Positions 53,001 to 63,912 are shown, counted from the first letter of the stretch. The stretch is DNA of 64,000 bases from Hericium rajendrae (GCA_033439255.1 CM065886.1:620001-684000), one strand, 5' to 3'. Numbers and translations are program-made. The notes: generated from the sequence alone by a model not told the origin.

Positions 53001-56000
53001 TCGCTGGTATAATTATCTCCCTTGCCAAGTAAATATCTCATCACTTGCTGATGCGAAGTTTCTATTCTCCCCATCATAGCATTGACTATCTTCGTGATCA
53101 AACTTCGATGAAGAGCACTCTGTACAGGATCGTGCTCTGCGGAAAATTTTGAGTTATTCATTCTTATAGCATAGCACAAAGCAGCCAGGCCTTGATGAGT
53201 AGGCAAGGATGCTTTCGTTATATAGTCGGTAACATAATAAACCAATGCTTTCGAAGCTTCGCCAGAACCTATAAATTTAATATCCATGTTGCACTTCATT
53301 AAAAAGATAATCAAATCATTGAAATTATTAATCCACGGATGAAGACGTCGTAACAGAATACTAAAGGTCGCATCATCTAGTTCTGTAATGGATCTGGTAG
53401 CGCCGTCGATGCGCATGCGACAGTGGGCATCATCACGAGGTTCTCCAGGCTTTAAATGCTTCCAACAAGTGTCTCGATGTTCATGCCAATTGCACTCGAT
53501 AGCCATCGCTTCGACAAAGCCTCGAAAGTTCATCTCGAATAATTTAATCTCATCCTCAGTCATATCTTCATTGAGAAACGGAGCATCAGTAGTCCGCACA
53601 TCTACTCCAGGCATCCGCTCGGGTTTTTTGCATCGATTTCGCTGATCGGTTGGTATGGCCTTATTCATATCTGGTAACTCGCACTTAACTACAGACTCGA
53701 TCCAAGAAAACATACCCAACTTAAAAGCTTCATCCGTCATCATTTTATCTCGTAATTTCTGTGGTGATAGGTTTCCTCTCACCCAAATTAACATGTGACA
53801 ATGGAGAGTTCCACGACCCTGTGTTTCTACCGTCCCGTAATATGCTTTGGAATGCCCGAATAAACCGGGACGTTTATCTCCGTGCCGTAGAATTATCTTC
53901 AAGAAGGCATCTATCATGTAATCAAAAAATTGAGCAGCGGCCTTTGGATTTCGAGCAACTTCCCTCGCACGAGCAAACGCATCCATTCCAGCGAAGCTCT
54001 CAGAAGATCCACCTGCTAGTATATGCAATAGTTTATTATGGACATCTGCTGGATTAAGAGTGACGAAAAAAGCCGGACAGCCGTGAGTCTTAAGCATTGA
54101 CCGTATTTCATTTCTCATTTGTAGCTTATGACCATTAGAACCTTTTAAATTTTTCGATAGGACCTTCAACTTGCCTAACATTGCCACCATTCGCTTTTCC
54201 TCTGAATTAGAAGGCTCCGAAGCTGGATTTTTTTCATATTTCGCACTCATGCGCTCCAAGACATCTGTCGACCGCAGAAGTTCGTTACACAGGTCAGCGT
54301 ACTGATCTCCCCGCACACGAAAGGACATCTGTTTCGAAGTTTCCTGTTTCTGAATAACATTCCATCCTATATATCCCAAATTAGGATCACATTGAAACCG
54401 CTGCTCATGTCTCATCATTAGATTCTTTAGTTGATGCTCAAAGGTTACATGTTGTTGTTTCTCGCGCAGCGGGTGATGGAACGCTCCAATACCGCATGGA
54501 TCTAAATGTGGAAAGACGAAGCTAAGTAAACGAGGATCACGATCTGGAAATAATTGACCTCCTGCATGTACGACTAGTGAAGGGTTATTACGGAAACACC
54601 ACTGCAGTGCCGTCGCCTTCGTAGCATCGTGAGTGACCGCGCTTTCACCTGCATTCGGAAAGCCAACTATCTCCATTAAAGTCTCATCCATAGGAATTTC
54701 CAAAGACCTCGATAATCGCTCGTCATACCCAGACGACGTAGCATTTACTAGTTCGTCATCGCTATCAACGTGACAGATCTCTACTGCTTTACTAATGCCA
54801 ATATCATCTTCTGCATGCTCTACATCAATTAGCCTGTCTAAATTTTCTGAACTAAACTCGATATTCTGCGATTTATAAAATGGATTATTTTCCATGAGGA
54901 AGGTAAGCATCATAGTCACCCGCTTCTTAGACACTAAAATCGGAGCTAACTTCCGCAATTCTTCTTTAGTCGGAATCGTCTTTCCCCCGACGAAAAGAAC
55001 GCATAGACATTTATCTAGATCTTCTGCAGTAGGCGGTAATATGCGATGTACGGCTGCTACATCTTGAGGAATTATAGCGACATTTCCCCGACAAAACCGC
55101 TGAGCATTTGGGAGGTGAGCGCCATTCTGCATATATATATGGGAAATCTGAGTCGCTCGACAAGCAGAAACAAGCTGCAGCTTATGACTGCTGGCCGTAT
55201 CAAATGCGCGTTGTACCTCCTCGGGCAATGATACATGCCCATAATACTGGAAATTAGCAAGCGAATCACGAGGCTGCTTCCCCTTCTGTAAGGAACTATC
55301 ACAAACATCACAGACATTCACCATTCCTAACCCATATGACTTTTGAAGGCCTGGTTTATACAAAAAAGCGCGGTCGTACAAACAAAAATCGTAGTCCTTA
55401 GGCCAAAGCTCACTCGCGATATGATCATTCCGCAACAAGCGAAGCGGTAAATCATTCGCGTGGCATTTCTGAATGTCTTGCGCTCGCTTGCCTTGCCCAC
55501 AAACTGCACAAGGTTGGATTAACCATTTATCCTCACGGAAATGCTCTTGCCATTCCCTTATAATATCATACTTTCGTTCGTCACCACAGACATCAGGAAA
55601 AGCTGTCGATCCATACTTATCGCAAGCAGAATGCTCAGTTGGATCTACAGAAGCTTCACCATACTGGAAAGCACCGGTATCTGGCACATAATGCTTGAAG
55701 CCCCGATCGACTACCTGCCGCTTGCCTCTCTTTTTTTTGTTTCGTACATGTTCATATTTACGGGGCCGAAATATATACTTTGTATTGAGACAATGACCAT
55801 TACAAACATGGTCACGACTCAACGTCTCCCACAGCTGTTTTTTACATGTACCCGAGCGAAACGTCAATCCGTGCACAGTACCTATGGTCCTCAGCTGGTC
55901 ACGACTCAAATCATTCGTCGACGACAATAATAACTCGCACGAACTACTCTGTACTGTTATATCTCCCTCTGACGTGGCAGTAATAGGACCAATACCTGAA

Positions 56001-56089
56001 AAATAATACCATTGCAATAGATGAGACTGACAAACAAATGACTGACCATCATTGAGATCTACACCCTGTATCGCGTCGTCCCGTCTCAA
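50078..56089 (-). CDS. Helitron Rep-helicase (RepHel), full-length open frame
   Basis: About 2,000 residues open. A cysteine-rich N-terminal region (CAVCGQGKRAQDIQKCH, CDVCDSS) is followed by the Rep nuclease: FFVTLNPADVHNKL, the HUH motif in GTLHCHMLIW (about residue 760) and the two-tyrosine motif YYVTDYITK (about 950). After a charged linker comes a Pif1-like SF1 helicase: Walker A GIGGTGKSHVI (about 1520), Walker B YLVIDEISM, IFTGDFGQLRPV, GMPVMITENND, YTDYKSQGRSLD and YVMLSRVKTL. It replicates the element by a rolling-circle mechanism. All catalytic motifs look intact. A likely 51-bp intron (55996-56046) lies in frame, so the true start is further upstream in exons on the minus strand near 56.4-56.6 kb. 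Element ends not identified. Confidence 0.9.
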   Translation of the reverse strand: MRRDDAIQGVDLNDGQSFVCQSHLLQWYYFSGIGPITATSEGDITVQSSSCELLLSSTNDLSRDQLRTIGTVHGLTFRSGTCKKQLWETLSRDHVCNGHCLNTKYIFRPRKYEHVRNKKKRGKRQVVDRGFKHYVPDTGAFQYGEASVDPTEHSACDKYGSTAFPDVCGDERKYDIIREWQEHFREDKWLIQPCAVCGQGKRAQDIQKCHANDLPLRLLRNDHIASELWPKDYDFCLYDRAFLYKPGLQKSYGLGMVNVCDVCDSSLQKGKQPRDSLANFQYYGHVSLPEEVQRAFDTASSHKLQLVSACRATQISHIYMQNGAHLPNAQRFCRGNVAIIPQDVAAVHRILPPTAEDLDKCLCVLFVGGKTIPTKEELRKLAPILVSKKRVTMMLTFLMENNPFYKSQNIEFSSENLDRLIDVEHAEDDIGISKAVEICHVDSDDELVNATSSGYDERLSRSLEIPMDETLMEIVGFPNAGESAVTHDATKATALQWCFRNNPSLVVHAGGQLFPDRDPRLLSFVFPHLDPCGIGAFHHPLREKQQHVTFEHQLKNLMMRHEQRFQCDPNLGYIGWNVIQKQETSKQMSFRVRGDQYADLCNELLRSTDVLERMSAKYEKNPASEPSNSEEKRMVAMLGKLKVLSKNLKGSNGHKLQMRNEIRSMLKTHGCPAFFVTLNPADVHNKLLHILAGGSSESFAGMDAFARAREVARNPKAAAQFFDYMIDAFLKIILRHGDKRPGLFGHSKAYYGTVETQGRGTLHCHMLIWVRGNLSPQKLRDKMMTDEAFKLGMFSWIESVVKCELPDMNKAIPTDQRNRCKKPERMPGVDVRTTDAPFLNEDMTEDEIKLFEMNFRGFVEAMAIECNWHEHRDTCWKHLKPGEPRDDAHCRMRIDGATRSITELDDATFSILLRRLHPWINNFNDLIIFLMKCNMDIKFIGSGEASKALVYYVTDYITKASLPTHQGLAALCYAIRMNNSKFSAEHDPVQSALHRSLITKIVNAMMGRIETSHQQVMRYLLGKGDNYTSDVFHTLYYGELDRFMKSSEARHASSIDIDECELPCNAFSDEEMPGNDIESVIEEAGELVRREEEIDAERDGLVEEGPQDELDAEINTLAADQTDGLDGVGACSPNITLNVRDGQITGSSLLMDYQYRSSRDDYECLCVWEYVSLAEKVTVKSEQMWKAKSSAEDKRQRGSARASRAAFSDKRHPQFNTHLTYLKRSPVTPLYIGPSMPRADRSEEERERWARVMLILFKPWRNIDDLKGQHDTWLAAFDATMFNSEMKVVMSNIAAENECKDARNAHDNARRAGEAASLLEGADTAESRGLYDQTDEIEVLQQDLDSFPLLPTISVEETSAESSTLQTTMTNMVDARVTQSLDTLQRSGIFKVNKDAFAQHPLEPMPKPTGRQLGQQKKIMAANKRNRRPKIRKQSQRNKSPVHGDGIRSGPSVSINKFMSADEQNGPNNSQTHGEERNTACDSVVQDLMTEMTMHDNSEQKLAVNLVADHIKDDSADQLLMYVSGIGGTGKSHVINTIVELFRRLDKSKQLLLSAPTGIAAVLIQGYTIHALTYLPKSDFNVKTDELVEMWKDVKYLVIDEISMVSALFLSQISARIAEAKGWDPKTCDIPFGGVNIIFTGDFGQLRPVLAKSLFAYDLVAKISKNQAQSVAGQSALFGALLWRQVNTVVELKTNVRQRHDPEYASLVGRVREGKGTNDQSTTHRKGSDYEVLTSRLMNVMRQRNPEMVDEFRDAPVIVTDKRIRDAVNRSKASAKAEECHQHLGYYLSVDRRKRRPIDGELGKKLRKVRSSITKDSLGELPLFIGMPVMITENNDISHGVVNGCEGIVQQILDKELPEGGKIATCVYVKIHGCGLHLKGLDEDVVPIFPASKGWKYKANGKKVIKITRQQMPLLPAYSYTDYKSQGRSLDHAIVDLAGCKDLQSLYVMLSRVKTLRGLAILRWFPPGKITQPLSHEFRAEFQRLHALAWNTECRYTSAHAAM

Positions 56090-57060
56090 AACATATGTAC
56101 TATCAACACGTGGACCTGCTCAGCATTAACCGTGTACAAAAAGGACCATAATGACCGAGCGACCAGAGTACCAAATGACCGAGCGACCAAAGGACCAAAT
56201 GACCGAGCAACCAGAGGACCAAGTGACCATATTTCCAAAACGAGGAAACGTACCAACCAAGAAGAAAAAAAAGGAATTAAAAGCGATAGTTCAATCAGCA
56301 GTGGAATCAGCCAAATATTTGAAGTACAAACCTGCCTCGCAATCGGCCACAACACACTCATCGCTATTAAGATGAGGAGGAAACGCTACAACCAGTACTG
56401 ACGTTATAAACTGACACAACACAAAACAAAAACATATACAACATACCTTCTGAAGATAAAGCGTCTGCCGTCGACGGGACAGACTGTCCTATCGCATGTG
56501 GAACAGAATTCAATGGGATAACCGGCGTCCAAGGTAAATCCTCGTCTTCGACTTCCTCCACGGTAGCCGGCGGGACTACAACGCTCTCCGCGCGATGAAA
56601 AGGACCTACGCCAACATAAATGAACATAAACACTCGATATCACAAAGACAAATAACCGACCAGCAGACGATTCAGACAACATGCTGGGAAGAGTGTAGTT
56701 ACTCGGAGCCGCAGACTGATTTGTTTTCTGTCATTTAATAGGGAACTCCGAGCATCCGCTCTTGCGTTTGTGTGATACCGGTGCCATATTTGTGACAAGT
56801 AAATCAAGGAACGAAAAACAGACAAGAATATTAGTGTACGAGTCTTGGTCGAAGTACACAACGAACGAGGCTACTACAATAGGAGAGGTCTTCGAAGCTT
56901 CCTAATCGGGACAAGAGAAATCGCTTCCATATAAGGAAGGAATTTTCAAGGGAAGACCTGTCCCTTACGGGTACAGGAATAATGCGGTTTCTAACCGTGA
57001 ATTCGAACAATCTCGATTTCGCTCGATACTATTACATTTTCTAGATATTCGTTATATCTG
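56090..57060 (-). other. Probable 5' exons and leader of the Helitron gene
   Basis: On the minus strand 56,600-56,447 encodes FHRAESVVVPPATVEEVEDEDLPWTPVIPLN, followed by a 36-bp GTATGT...TGTCAG stretch and then ITSVLVVAFPPHLNSDECVVADCEA before another donor-like GTTTGT. These look like upstream exons with a zinc-finger-like DECVVADCEAG, but I could not join them cleanly to 56089. No other gene seen. Confidence 0.4.
56144..56230 (+). repeat. 24-bp tandem repeat, about 3.5 copies
   Basis: Unit ATGACCGAGCGACCAGAGTA plus CCAA, at 56151, 56175 and 56199, with flanking partial copies. It lies just upstream of the helicase open frame. Confidence 0.85.
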
Positions 57061-57079
57061 TCTAGAGTGGGTTTTCACT

Positions 57080-57785
57080 GGGCCTCATCCTCGAAGTCGA
57101 TTCAGTCGTCCGTCTTCACCGTCACAAGCGTGCAGCACGAGCTGTCCATCCGTGGCCCAAACAGACCTTCCCAATCAGTAGAGAACGGACTGCTTCACGC
57201 CGTCCGTACATGTCTTCGTCTTCTACATCACATCGACGAGAACATCCGTGCGTTGAGGAAGTCAATTCCGACAAGCGGCTGGGTGGGGATGTCCGCCACG
57301 GATATGTGGCGAAGGGTTGGATGGGGGCTCTTCAGGAAGGAAGAGCTGGTCGCGTTGCGGCAACGTCTTTCGGGACAGATAGAGGCGATGAACACTCTTC
57401 TGATGTTAGCGCAAGGGTCGGTCTCGTTGCTGCATTTTTACGCCTGTACGGATTACTGACGCATCTCCATGTAGGGAGCGGCTTGATCGATTCGGTCGCC
57501 AACAGAATGAGCTTATCCTTGAAATTCGTCGATGCGTCAGGGACGTGCTGTTGGTCAACAAACTAGACGTATCTAACCCCAACTTGGACCATACTAGAAT
57601 AGAAAAGAGGACCAGACAGGTAGGTTCTGTTAAGCCATCGCTCCGTTCAGCTTGATGACGAATTGCATTTCTTGCTGTGCAGCTCGAGAACGCAGCTAAG
57701 CCGCTGGATAATGACTATGGACTGACACAGATCAGTGCAGGACAGCGAATGCGATATCAGTTTCCGTCGTTCGTCGATCCTTCTT
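57080..57785 (+). pseudogene. Truncated copy of the STAND-N-terminal-like family
   Basis: Matches the genes at 58231 and 63912 from LILEVDSVV onward: VTSVQHELSIRGPNRPSQSVENGLLHAVRTCLRLL, MWRRVGWGLFRKEELVALRQRLSGQIEAMNTLLMLAQG, then a spliced exon ERLDRFGRQQNELILEIRRCVRDVLL and a short last exon. The first ~45 residues and the ubiquitin-like domain are missing, and one frameshift occurs near 57110. The 5' truncation faces the Helitron, so element insertion or imprecise excision may have cut it. Confidence 0.6.
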
Positions 57786-58230
57786 AGTCGGCCAGTGAGC
57801 TTCAAAAAAAGCCGTCATCTATTTGATGTTTATGGCTGACAATTGGCTGGCGCGGACATAGACGACAACATATAGAAAACCAGTTCTAAAGCGACGAACT
57901 AGTCTTACTCGATCAAAGTCTGTCATACGAAGAACGAATTGAGATGAGCTTCGAAAAATATCTGAGAGGTCGCACGGAGATGGCAGCTGATCCCTGCATT
58001 CGACGTGGCTATCCCTGCCCCTTGCACCTTGCCATGCTTCGCGATATGAGGTTTAGGAAGCCTACATGGCTTCGCGAGCGCTCTTTGCAACGATGTACCT
58101 GTGCATGCCATGAGGCATCCAGATAACATCCTAATACTCCAGGGTCCTCACGATAACTCGTCCCCCACGTCCCCCACATCCCCCTAGCATCTGCGAGCAG
58201 CCATTTACGCGGTCAACTCCCCGTGACATC
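57786..58230. other. Intergenic / promoter of the next gene
   Basis: No supported gene. Leads to a plus-strand ATG at 58231. Confidence 0.4.
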
Positions 58231-59685
58231 ATGTCGGTCGTTGCTTTCACGTTCGGCTCACTAGGCGACATCATCACTCTCCTCCAGCTCGCCGATCATG
58301 TCAGAAAGGCGCTCTACGACACCAAGGACGCGTCCGCCGAATATCGCGATGTCATCTCCGACCTCGACTCCATCGTGTACACTGTCACCGAGGTGCAGCG
58401 AATACTATCGCTCCCGGGCCCAAACAGGCTGTCTCAATCGGTCGAGAACGCGCTGTATCATGCGATGGGGATCTGTTTGCACCTCATCGCCCAAATGAAC
58501 GAACGGATCGCATCACGGAGGGCGGCGCCTCGTAATGGCAAGTCAATTGGAGCGATGGCGATCGATGCGTGGCAGAGGATAGGGTGGACGCTGTTCAAGA
58601 AGGAGGAGTTGCTGGTATTGCGACGCAGAATGTCTGCGCAGATCGAAGCGATGAACACACTGCTCGTGCTCGCACAAGGGTTCGCATCGCCGTTCTCCTT
58701 GCGTCGCGTGCTCAAGGCTAACCTTGGGACTCATCTTCTGCAGTGATCGCATGAATCATGTCAATAAACAGGTCGCTCGCATCAGCAATGAGGTTGCATG
58801 TCTCCGCGAGGAGAGTCGCGAGCCGTGTACGCTCATCAGAGAGATTCACCATTGCGTCACGAATCTACCGCACAACTTGGGTTACGTCTGGGAAGGGGAG
58901 CCGGGCGCTGGCAACAAGCCGATCACTTTTACAGATATACTGGGGCAGACCATGGTCTTACCCTGGGACCTAGTTGCAACGGAACAAGTATGTGCGACTG
59001 GCAGTAGTACTTTAGATGATCTGCTAATTCTGCCTAATCTCAGCTACTGCACGAGTTTCTTCTGTTTTATTTCCGGGACAAGCCATACCTTGGAATTGTA
59101 CGGACATGGAGCTATGTTATATTGAACCCTAAGCTTCATGGACACCGGCGAGTTTTCCCAACCTGTAACGCGGCGCTCTGGTCTTCCGACTCACGTATGA
59201 GGAACCATGATTATGAACCCGGCTCCAGGCTTGACATGCGAATGGAGGTCATCATACAAACAAAGCCGTTTTGTAACGCCACTCTCCTGGCCAAGGAGGC
59301 CCGCCGTGGATTCCTGGATGCCGGATACGGATATCTTTCTCCTGGGGTTCAGCCTTCGGGTCGCCCAGATGTCTCGATTGGGCGGCTGCAAATACTAGAC
59401 CCTACTGGAAGGATGTTCAAGTCTACTGAAATCACTCCGATTACAGAGCGGCTGTCTTCCGACGTGCCGAGGGCAGCAACGGAGGCTATTGACACCATGG
59501 CGAGAACCACTCACGAGGAGAATAATGCTGGGGAAGCAATGGCGCATTTCGTGGTTTTCAAATTTCCATATCGCGTGCCTCCGTCGACTTTGGATGGCTC
59601 CAATGACGCTCTGAAGGGTACTTGTCACCACGATTGGACGATGCAGAATTTGCACCGCGGTTGGCAGATATACGCGAAGGAGTAG
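58231..59685 (+). CDS. Fungal STAND-N-terminal-like plus ubiquitin-like domain protein
   Basis: Exons 58231-58679, 58744-58987 and 59044-59685 join in frame to 444 residues. The N-terminal helical domain (VAFTFGSLGDIITLLQLADHVRKALYDTKDASAEYRDVISDLDSI) resembles the fungal N-terminal domain of STAND/ankyrin proteins. A linker helix (MNHVNKQVARISNEVACLREES) precedes a ubiquitin-like domain: KPITFTDILGQTMVLPWDLVATEQLLHEFLLFYF...YVILN...PGSRLDMRMEV. The C-terminal ~150 residues are variable. Such proteins are many in basidiomycetes, possibly in signalling or incompatibility; no role is shown here. A near-identical paralog lies inverted at 62429-63912. Confidence 0.65.
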
Positions 59686-59992
59686 CAGTGGGCATTATGA
59701 TATCGACCTTACGGACGAGTCGCTTTTGCTCAGGCTTTATTCATTGGAAGACCGCTTGAAGAAGTAGGGACATATGGTACATAGATACCCTTGTGTATAC
59801 ATACTTTCCTTGCATATCACTATTACTTATAAGGTCTTGCGAGAAAGACAAGAAGTTAGAAAGGGCGAAACTCATTCGAAATGACAAGAAGTCAAGCATC
59901 ACGTGCCCTTCATCCTGACGTGTACGCGCCTATTAGCGCGCCTTCGCCTCTCTCTGACCTCCTCTCAGCCCTTTTCTATCTCCTGCTCAGCG
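59686..59992. other. Intergenic / Derlin promoter
   Basis: No gene. The Derlin start at 59993 follows a CT-rich stretch (59,940-59,990). Confidence 0.4.
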
Positions 59993-61040
59993 ATGGCACA
60001 AAATGGATTCATGGACGAGATACGCAAGATCCCACCTGTGACGCGCTTTCTGTGCGGCTCTACACTCGCCGTGACCCTCCCAGTCATGCTGGAGCTCGTG
60101 AGCCCGTACAGAGTGCTGTTCGTGCGCGACTTTGTCACGAAGCGTTGGGAGGTGCGTATTTATTATCCGTGGCTTTGGAATATGCAGCCTCACGCGTAGT
60201 AAGCGCTGCAGATATGGAGAGTGTGGTCGAGTTTCTTCCTAGGAAGTACGTCACCGCTGCTCTCGCGCTCTCGCGTTCACAGCGTCTGATTCCTAGCTTA
60301 GGCTCTGGAATCAACTTTATCTTTGACATCGCCATGCTCTAGTGCGTTCTTAATTTCTGACGTCTTGAAATTCATCCAACTGTTTGCCCGCCAGCCGCAA
60401 TTCCGACGCGCTCGAATCCGGGCACTTCGCAGGGCGGTCCGCAGACTATGCCTGGCAGCTCCTCCTCGCCGCACTCGGAATCCTCGTACGTCCTCGCATC
60501 GTGCTCTCCCCATTCCAGTCGCTGACTGCGCACAAAGGCCCTGAACCTCCCCCTCCAATCCTTCGTGCACACACGCGCGCTGCTCCTGTGCCTGACGTAC
60601 GTCTCATCGGCGCTGGCCCCGCCCGGCTCACAGACCTCGATCTTCGGGCTCGTCACCGTGCCCGTGAAGTACTTCCCCTACGTGCTCCTCGGTACGCCAC
60701 CCGCTTTTACGTTTACCTTTCATCGTCTTACAGTCGCACAGGCATGGATCTGCTCATGGGCGGCACGAAGGCCGTCGCGCAGTCGCTGACGGGCGTCGTC
60801 GTGGGGCACCTGTGGTGGCTCGCGATATTCGGGCCCGACGGGCGCGGGCTGCCGGGCGCGCGGGAATGGGGCCGCGCGCCGGGGTGGCTGCAGGCGGTGG
60901 TGGGGCGCAGTGCAGCGCCGAACGTCGTGGGGACTGGGGTGCATGTCATCCCGCCGCGGGCGCGGCGGGAGCAGGAGCAACAGACGGGGGGTATGGGTGG
61001 TTACAGGTGGGGTTCGGGAAACCGGCTAGGCACGGAGTAA
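59993..61040 (+). CDS. Derlin (DER1-like) ER membrane protein
   Basis: Six exons (59993-60151, 60212-60245, 60302-60341, 60395-60485, 60538-60691, 60742-61040) join in frame to 258 residues. The opening MDEIRKIPPVTRFLCGSTLAV and the following IWRVWSSFFLG...GINFIFDIAMLYRNS are diagnostic of Derlins. Further membrane segments are YAWQLLLAALGIL, LLLCLTYVSSALAP and KYFPYVLLGMDLLMGGTKAVAQSLTGVVVGHLWWLAIFG. Derlins are rhomboid pseudoproteases that help retrotranslocate misfolded ER proteins for degradation. The C-terminal tail is Gly/Arg-rich and cytosolic. The last intron acceptor was set at CGCACAG (60741) because the earlier CAG breaks the frame. Convergent with URA5. Confidence 0.9.
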
Positions 61041-61141
61041 GGCGCGTGAGGGCCGTCGTGCGGCGTGTGCGCCCCTGCTGTCAGCGATCTTTATACGGAG
61101 TGAATGAATAGTAGTGTACATCTGGTCCGAGCATACGCGAG

Positions 61142-61881
61142 CTACTCCTTGACGCCGAATTGGTCCCAGTACGCCTGCATGCTTTTCAGCTCCTCCTCGC
61201 GGCCCTGCGCGCGGAGCCACTGCATCAGATCGCGCATCCTGAGGATAGCGCGCACGCGCCCATGGCCGCCGAGCTCGCGGTCGACCTCCTTGACAGTACT
61301 CAGCCCGTCCTTCCCGACCTCCTCGCGGTCGAGGCACATCACGACGCCGACGACCTCGCCGCCCGCGCGCCGGATCGTGTCGATCGCGCCGCGCACGGCG
61401 GTGCCAGCCGTCATGACGTCGTCGAGGATGAGCACGCGCTTGCCGCGCACGGGCACGCCGACCATGCTGCCGCCCTCGCCGTGGTCCTTCGGCTCCTTGC
61501 GGTCGTACGCGAGGCCGACGGGGATGTTGTGCTGCGCGTGCAGGAGGAGCGCGGTGCAGGCCGCGAGCGGGATGCCTTTGTATGCGGGCCCGAAGAGGAC
61601 GTCGAATTGCGGGATTGGGGTGGGCGAAGAGGGCGCGAGCGCGGAGGCGATTAGGGAGGCGTATGCGGTGCAGAGGGTGTGGAGGAGCGGGCCTGAGGAG
61701 AGTAGACCGGCGTTGAAAAAATACGGGGATATACTGGTGCAATGATTAGAAAGATGGACAAGCACAGGGCATGGGGTGCGTACCGGCCAGACTTAAGCGT
61801 GAAGGAGCCAAACTTGAGGGCATCGACAGCCATAGCATCGTCAATCAGCTCAAGCTGATATGGCTCTAGTGTTTGAGACAT
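61142..61881 (-). CDS. URA5: Orotate phosphoribosyltransferase
   Basis: Exons 61881-61784 and 61733-61142 join across a 50-bp intron to 229 residues. The start MSQTLEPYQLELIDDAMAVDALKFGSFTLKSGR is followed by ISPYFFNAGLLSSGPLL. It has FDVLFGPAYKGIPLA, GLAYDRKEPKDHGEGG and the PRPP-binding signature VLILDDVMTAGTA, all in standard order. It joins orotate to PRPP, giving OMP, the fifth step of pyrimidine synthesis, in the cytosol. Length matches fungal enzymes. Tail-to-tail with Derlin, about 100 bp apart. Confidence 0.97.
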
Positions 61882-62428
61882 CCTAACAGTGGGATGCAGC
61901 TTTACTTTTAGAAGCAGGCATAAGCTAAGACAACGATTGATTCGAATTGCTATGATCTTAGCGTTACATACCTCTGCCAAGAGTGTATCCTGTTGCGAAG
62001 TTGCAAAGTATGAGAAAGTGCAAAGGTCTCTTGCATCGCACTTGGTTGATCTTACTCAAGATCTTATCTTATCTTGCTGAACCACAAGCTTGGCCAAAAC
62101 TCGGTCCCAACATTTTGACAAGGAAGTAGGAGGTAGAGATGGGCGAAACGACCGCGTCATATATTACGGCGAGTCGTGCATACAAGACCCTATATCAGAG
62201 GCCGAAGGATACACACAGTCCTGCGGGGAGCATGTGCATGCTCACGAACGTCGATAGAGGTTGACCGTCGTTGACGGATATTGAAAAACCCACCTTTGCC
62301 GTCCGAAGCAGACCCAGGTTGTGAGTCTCCGTAAGAAGGACAAACTACCATTTTTCCGTTGTTTACTCTAAGTAGCTTTGGGAGGAAGAAAGAAAGGCTC
62401 TGTCTCTACACGTTATCCCGTGATTCTG
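61882..62428. other. Intergenic
   Basis: No gene seen. It contains the URA5 promoter (minus strand) and the 3' region of the minus-strand gene ending at 62429. A TTGATCTTACTCAAGATC partial palindrome lies at about 62044-62061. Confidence 0.4.
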
Positions 62429-63912
62429 TCATGGACAAAACAATTCCCAATCCCGGTACCATTCATCTTCCGGAGGGGCATCCCAGTCCCAGTCATCCGA
62501 GGAGGAAGGAGATACGCCAGACAAGAACTTCCAAAGAACGAGATGATCCCTTTTTTCGCCAGTATCGTTAATCTGCTGGGTGCTCTTCGCGTTCCCCGCG
62601 ACCTCACTGTCAGTACTGCTGACAGTTCCACTAATCTCTGTTGCTGACCTCGGCACATCGACAGGCAGCTGCGCTGAGTCCCGGACGGCTTTGTGAGACC
62701 TGTCGATCTCGCTTGTACCCAGAAATGCCATATGCAGCTGTCGAGTTGAAATGTTCGCGCGGCCCCGACGCGAAATATGAAATACCACATCCAAAAGACT
62801 ACGATCGATCGCCATGGTAAACCAATTCCTTCCTTCAATGCCTTCGGGCTGATATACTCGTACAAGGACTTCCACTCGCATGTCTAGCCTCGAGCCAGGC
62901 CCATATTCCTGGTTCCTCTTCAAGCTTGGATCGGAAATCCAAAGATGGTTCCAGACCTGGAAACTGACTCGCTGCTGCCCACGTTCGGGGTTCAATATAA
63001 GATAGCGCCGTGCCTGCACAGTCCCAAGGCATGGCTTTTCCCGAAAGTAGAATACAAGAAACTCGTGCAGCAACTAGGATCGAAAGGCATCAGCATCCCG
63101 TTTCGAAGTAATACTCCTTCCAGTCGGACATACCTGCTCCGTTGCAACGAGTTCCCAAGGTAGAACCACGGTATGCCCTAATATATCTGTGAGCGTGATT
63201 GGCTTGTCCTCAGCACCCGGTTCCCCTTCCCAGAGGTAGCCCAACTTGTGGAGTAGATTTATGACGCAGCGATGGATCTCCCTGATGAGTACGTACGGCT
63301 CGCGGCTCTCCTCGCGGAAGTAGGCGACTGCATTGCTGACGCAGGCGACCTCAGCGTTGACGCTAGCCACCTGACTCCCGATGCGATTCATGCGATCCCT
63401 GTCGTTTCAGCACCAAACGTCAGTGGATGAGCACGCTCCATAAAAAAACACGAGGGTGCGAACCCTTGTGCGAGCGCAAGCAGCGTGTTGATCGCTTCGA
63501 TCTGCCCGGACAGTCTGCGTCGCAACACCAGCAGCTCCTCCTTCTTGAACAGAGTCCAGCCGATTCTCTGCCACGTATCGATCACCATCGCCCCAACAGA
63601 TCCTGCACCACGAGAGGCCATCCTCCGCATCGCAATCCGTTCGTTCATCTTGGCGATGATATCCAAGCAGATTCCCATCGCATGATATAGCGCATTCTCG
63701 ACCGATTGCGAGAGCCTATCCGAACCCGGAAGCGACATCGTTCTTTGTACTTCCGTGACCGTATAGACGATGGAGTCAAGCTCGAGAATGACATCTCGAA
63801 ATTCGGTGGAAGAGTCTTTGGTGTTGTAAAGCGCCTTCCTGACATGATCGGCGAGTTGAAGAAGGGTGATGATGTCCCCTAGCGAGCCAAAGGTGAAGGC
63901 AACGACGGACAT
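62429..63912 (-). CDS. Fungal STAND-N-terminal-like plus ubiquitin-like domain protein, inverted paralog
   Basis: Exons 63912-63464, 63398-63134 and 63073-62429 join in frame to 452 residues. The first 150 residues are nearly identical to the gene at 58231 (VAFTFGSLGDIITLLQLADHVRKALYNTKDSSTEFRD). The linker helix is seven residues longer. The ubiquitin-like domain reads KPITLTDILGHTVVLPWELVATEQLLHEFLVFYF...YLILN...PGSRLDMRVEV. The C-terminal part has diverged strongly from its paralog (FWKF-type LVLWKFLSGVSPS near the end is shared in plan), suggesting relaxed or diversifying selection there. Intron positions and phases are conserved. Confidence 0.65.
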
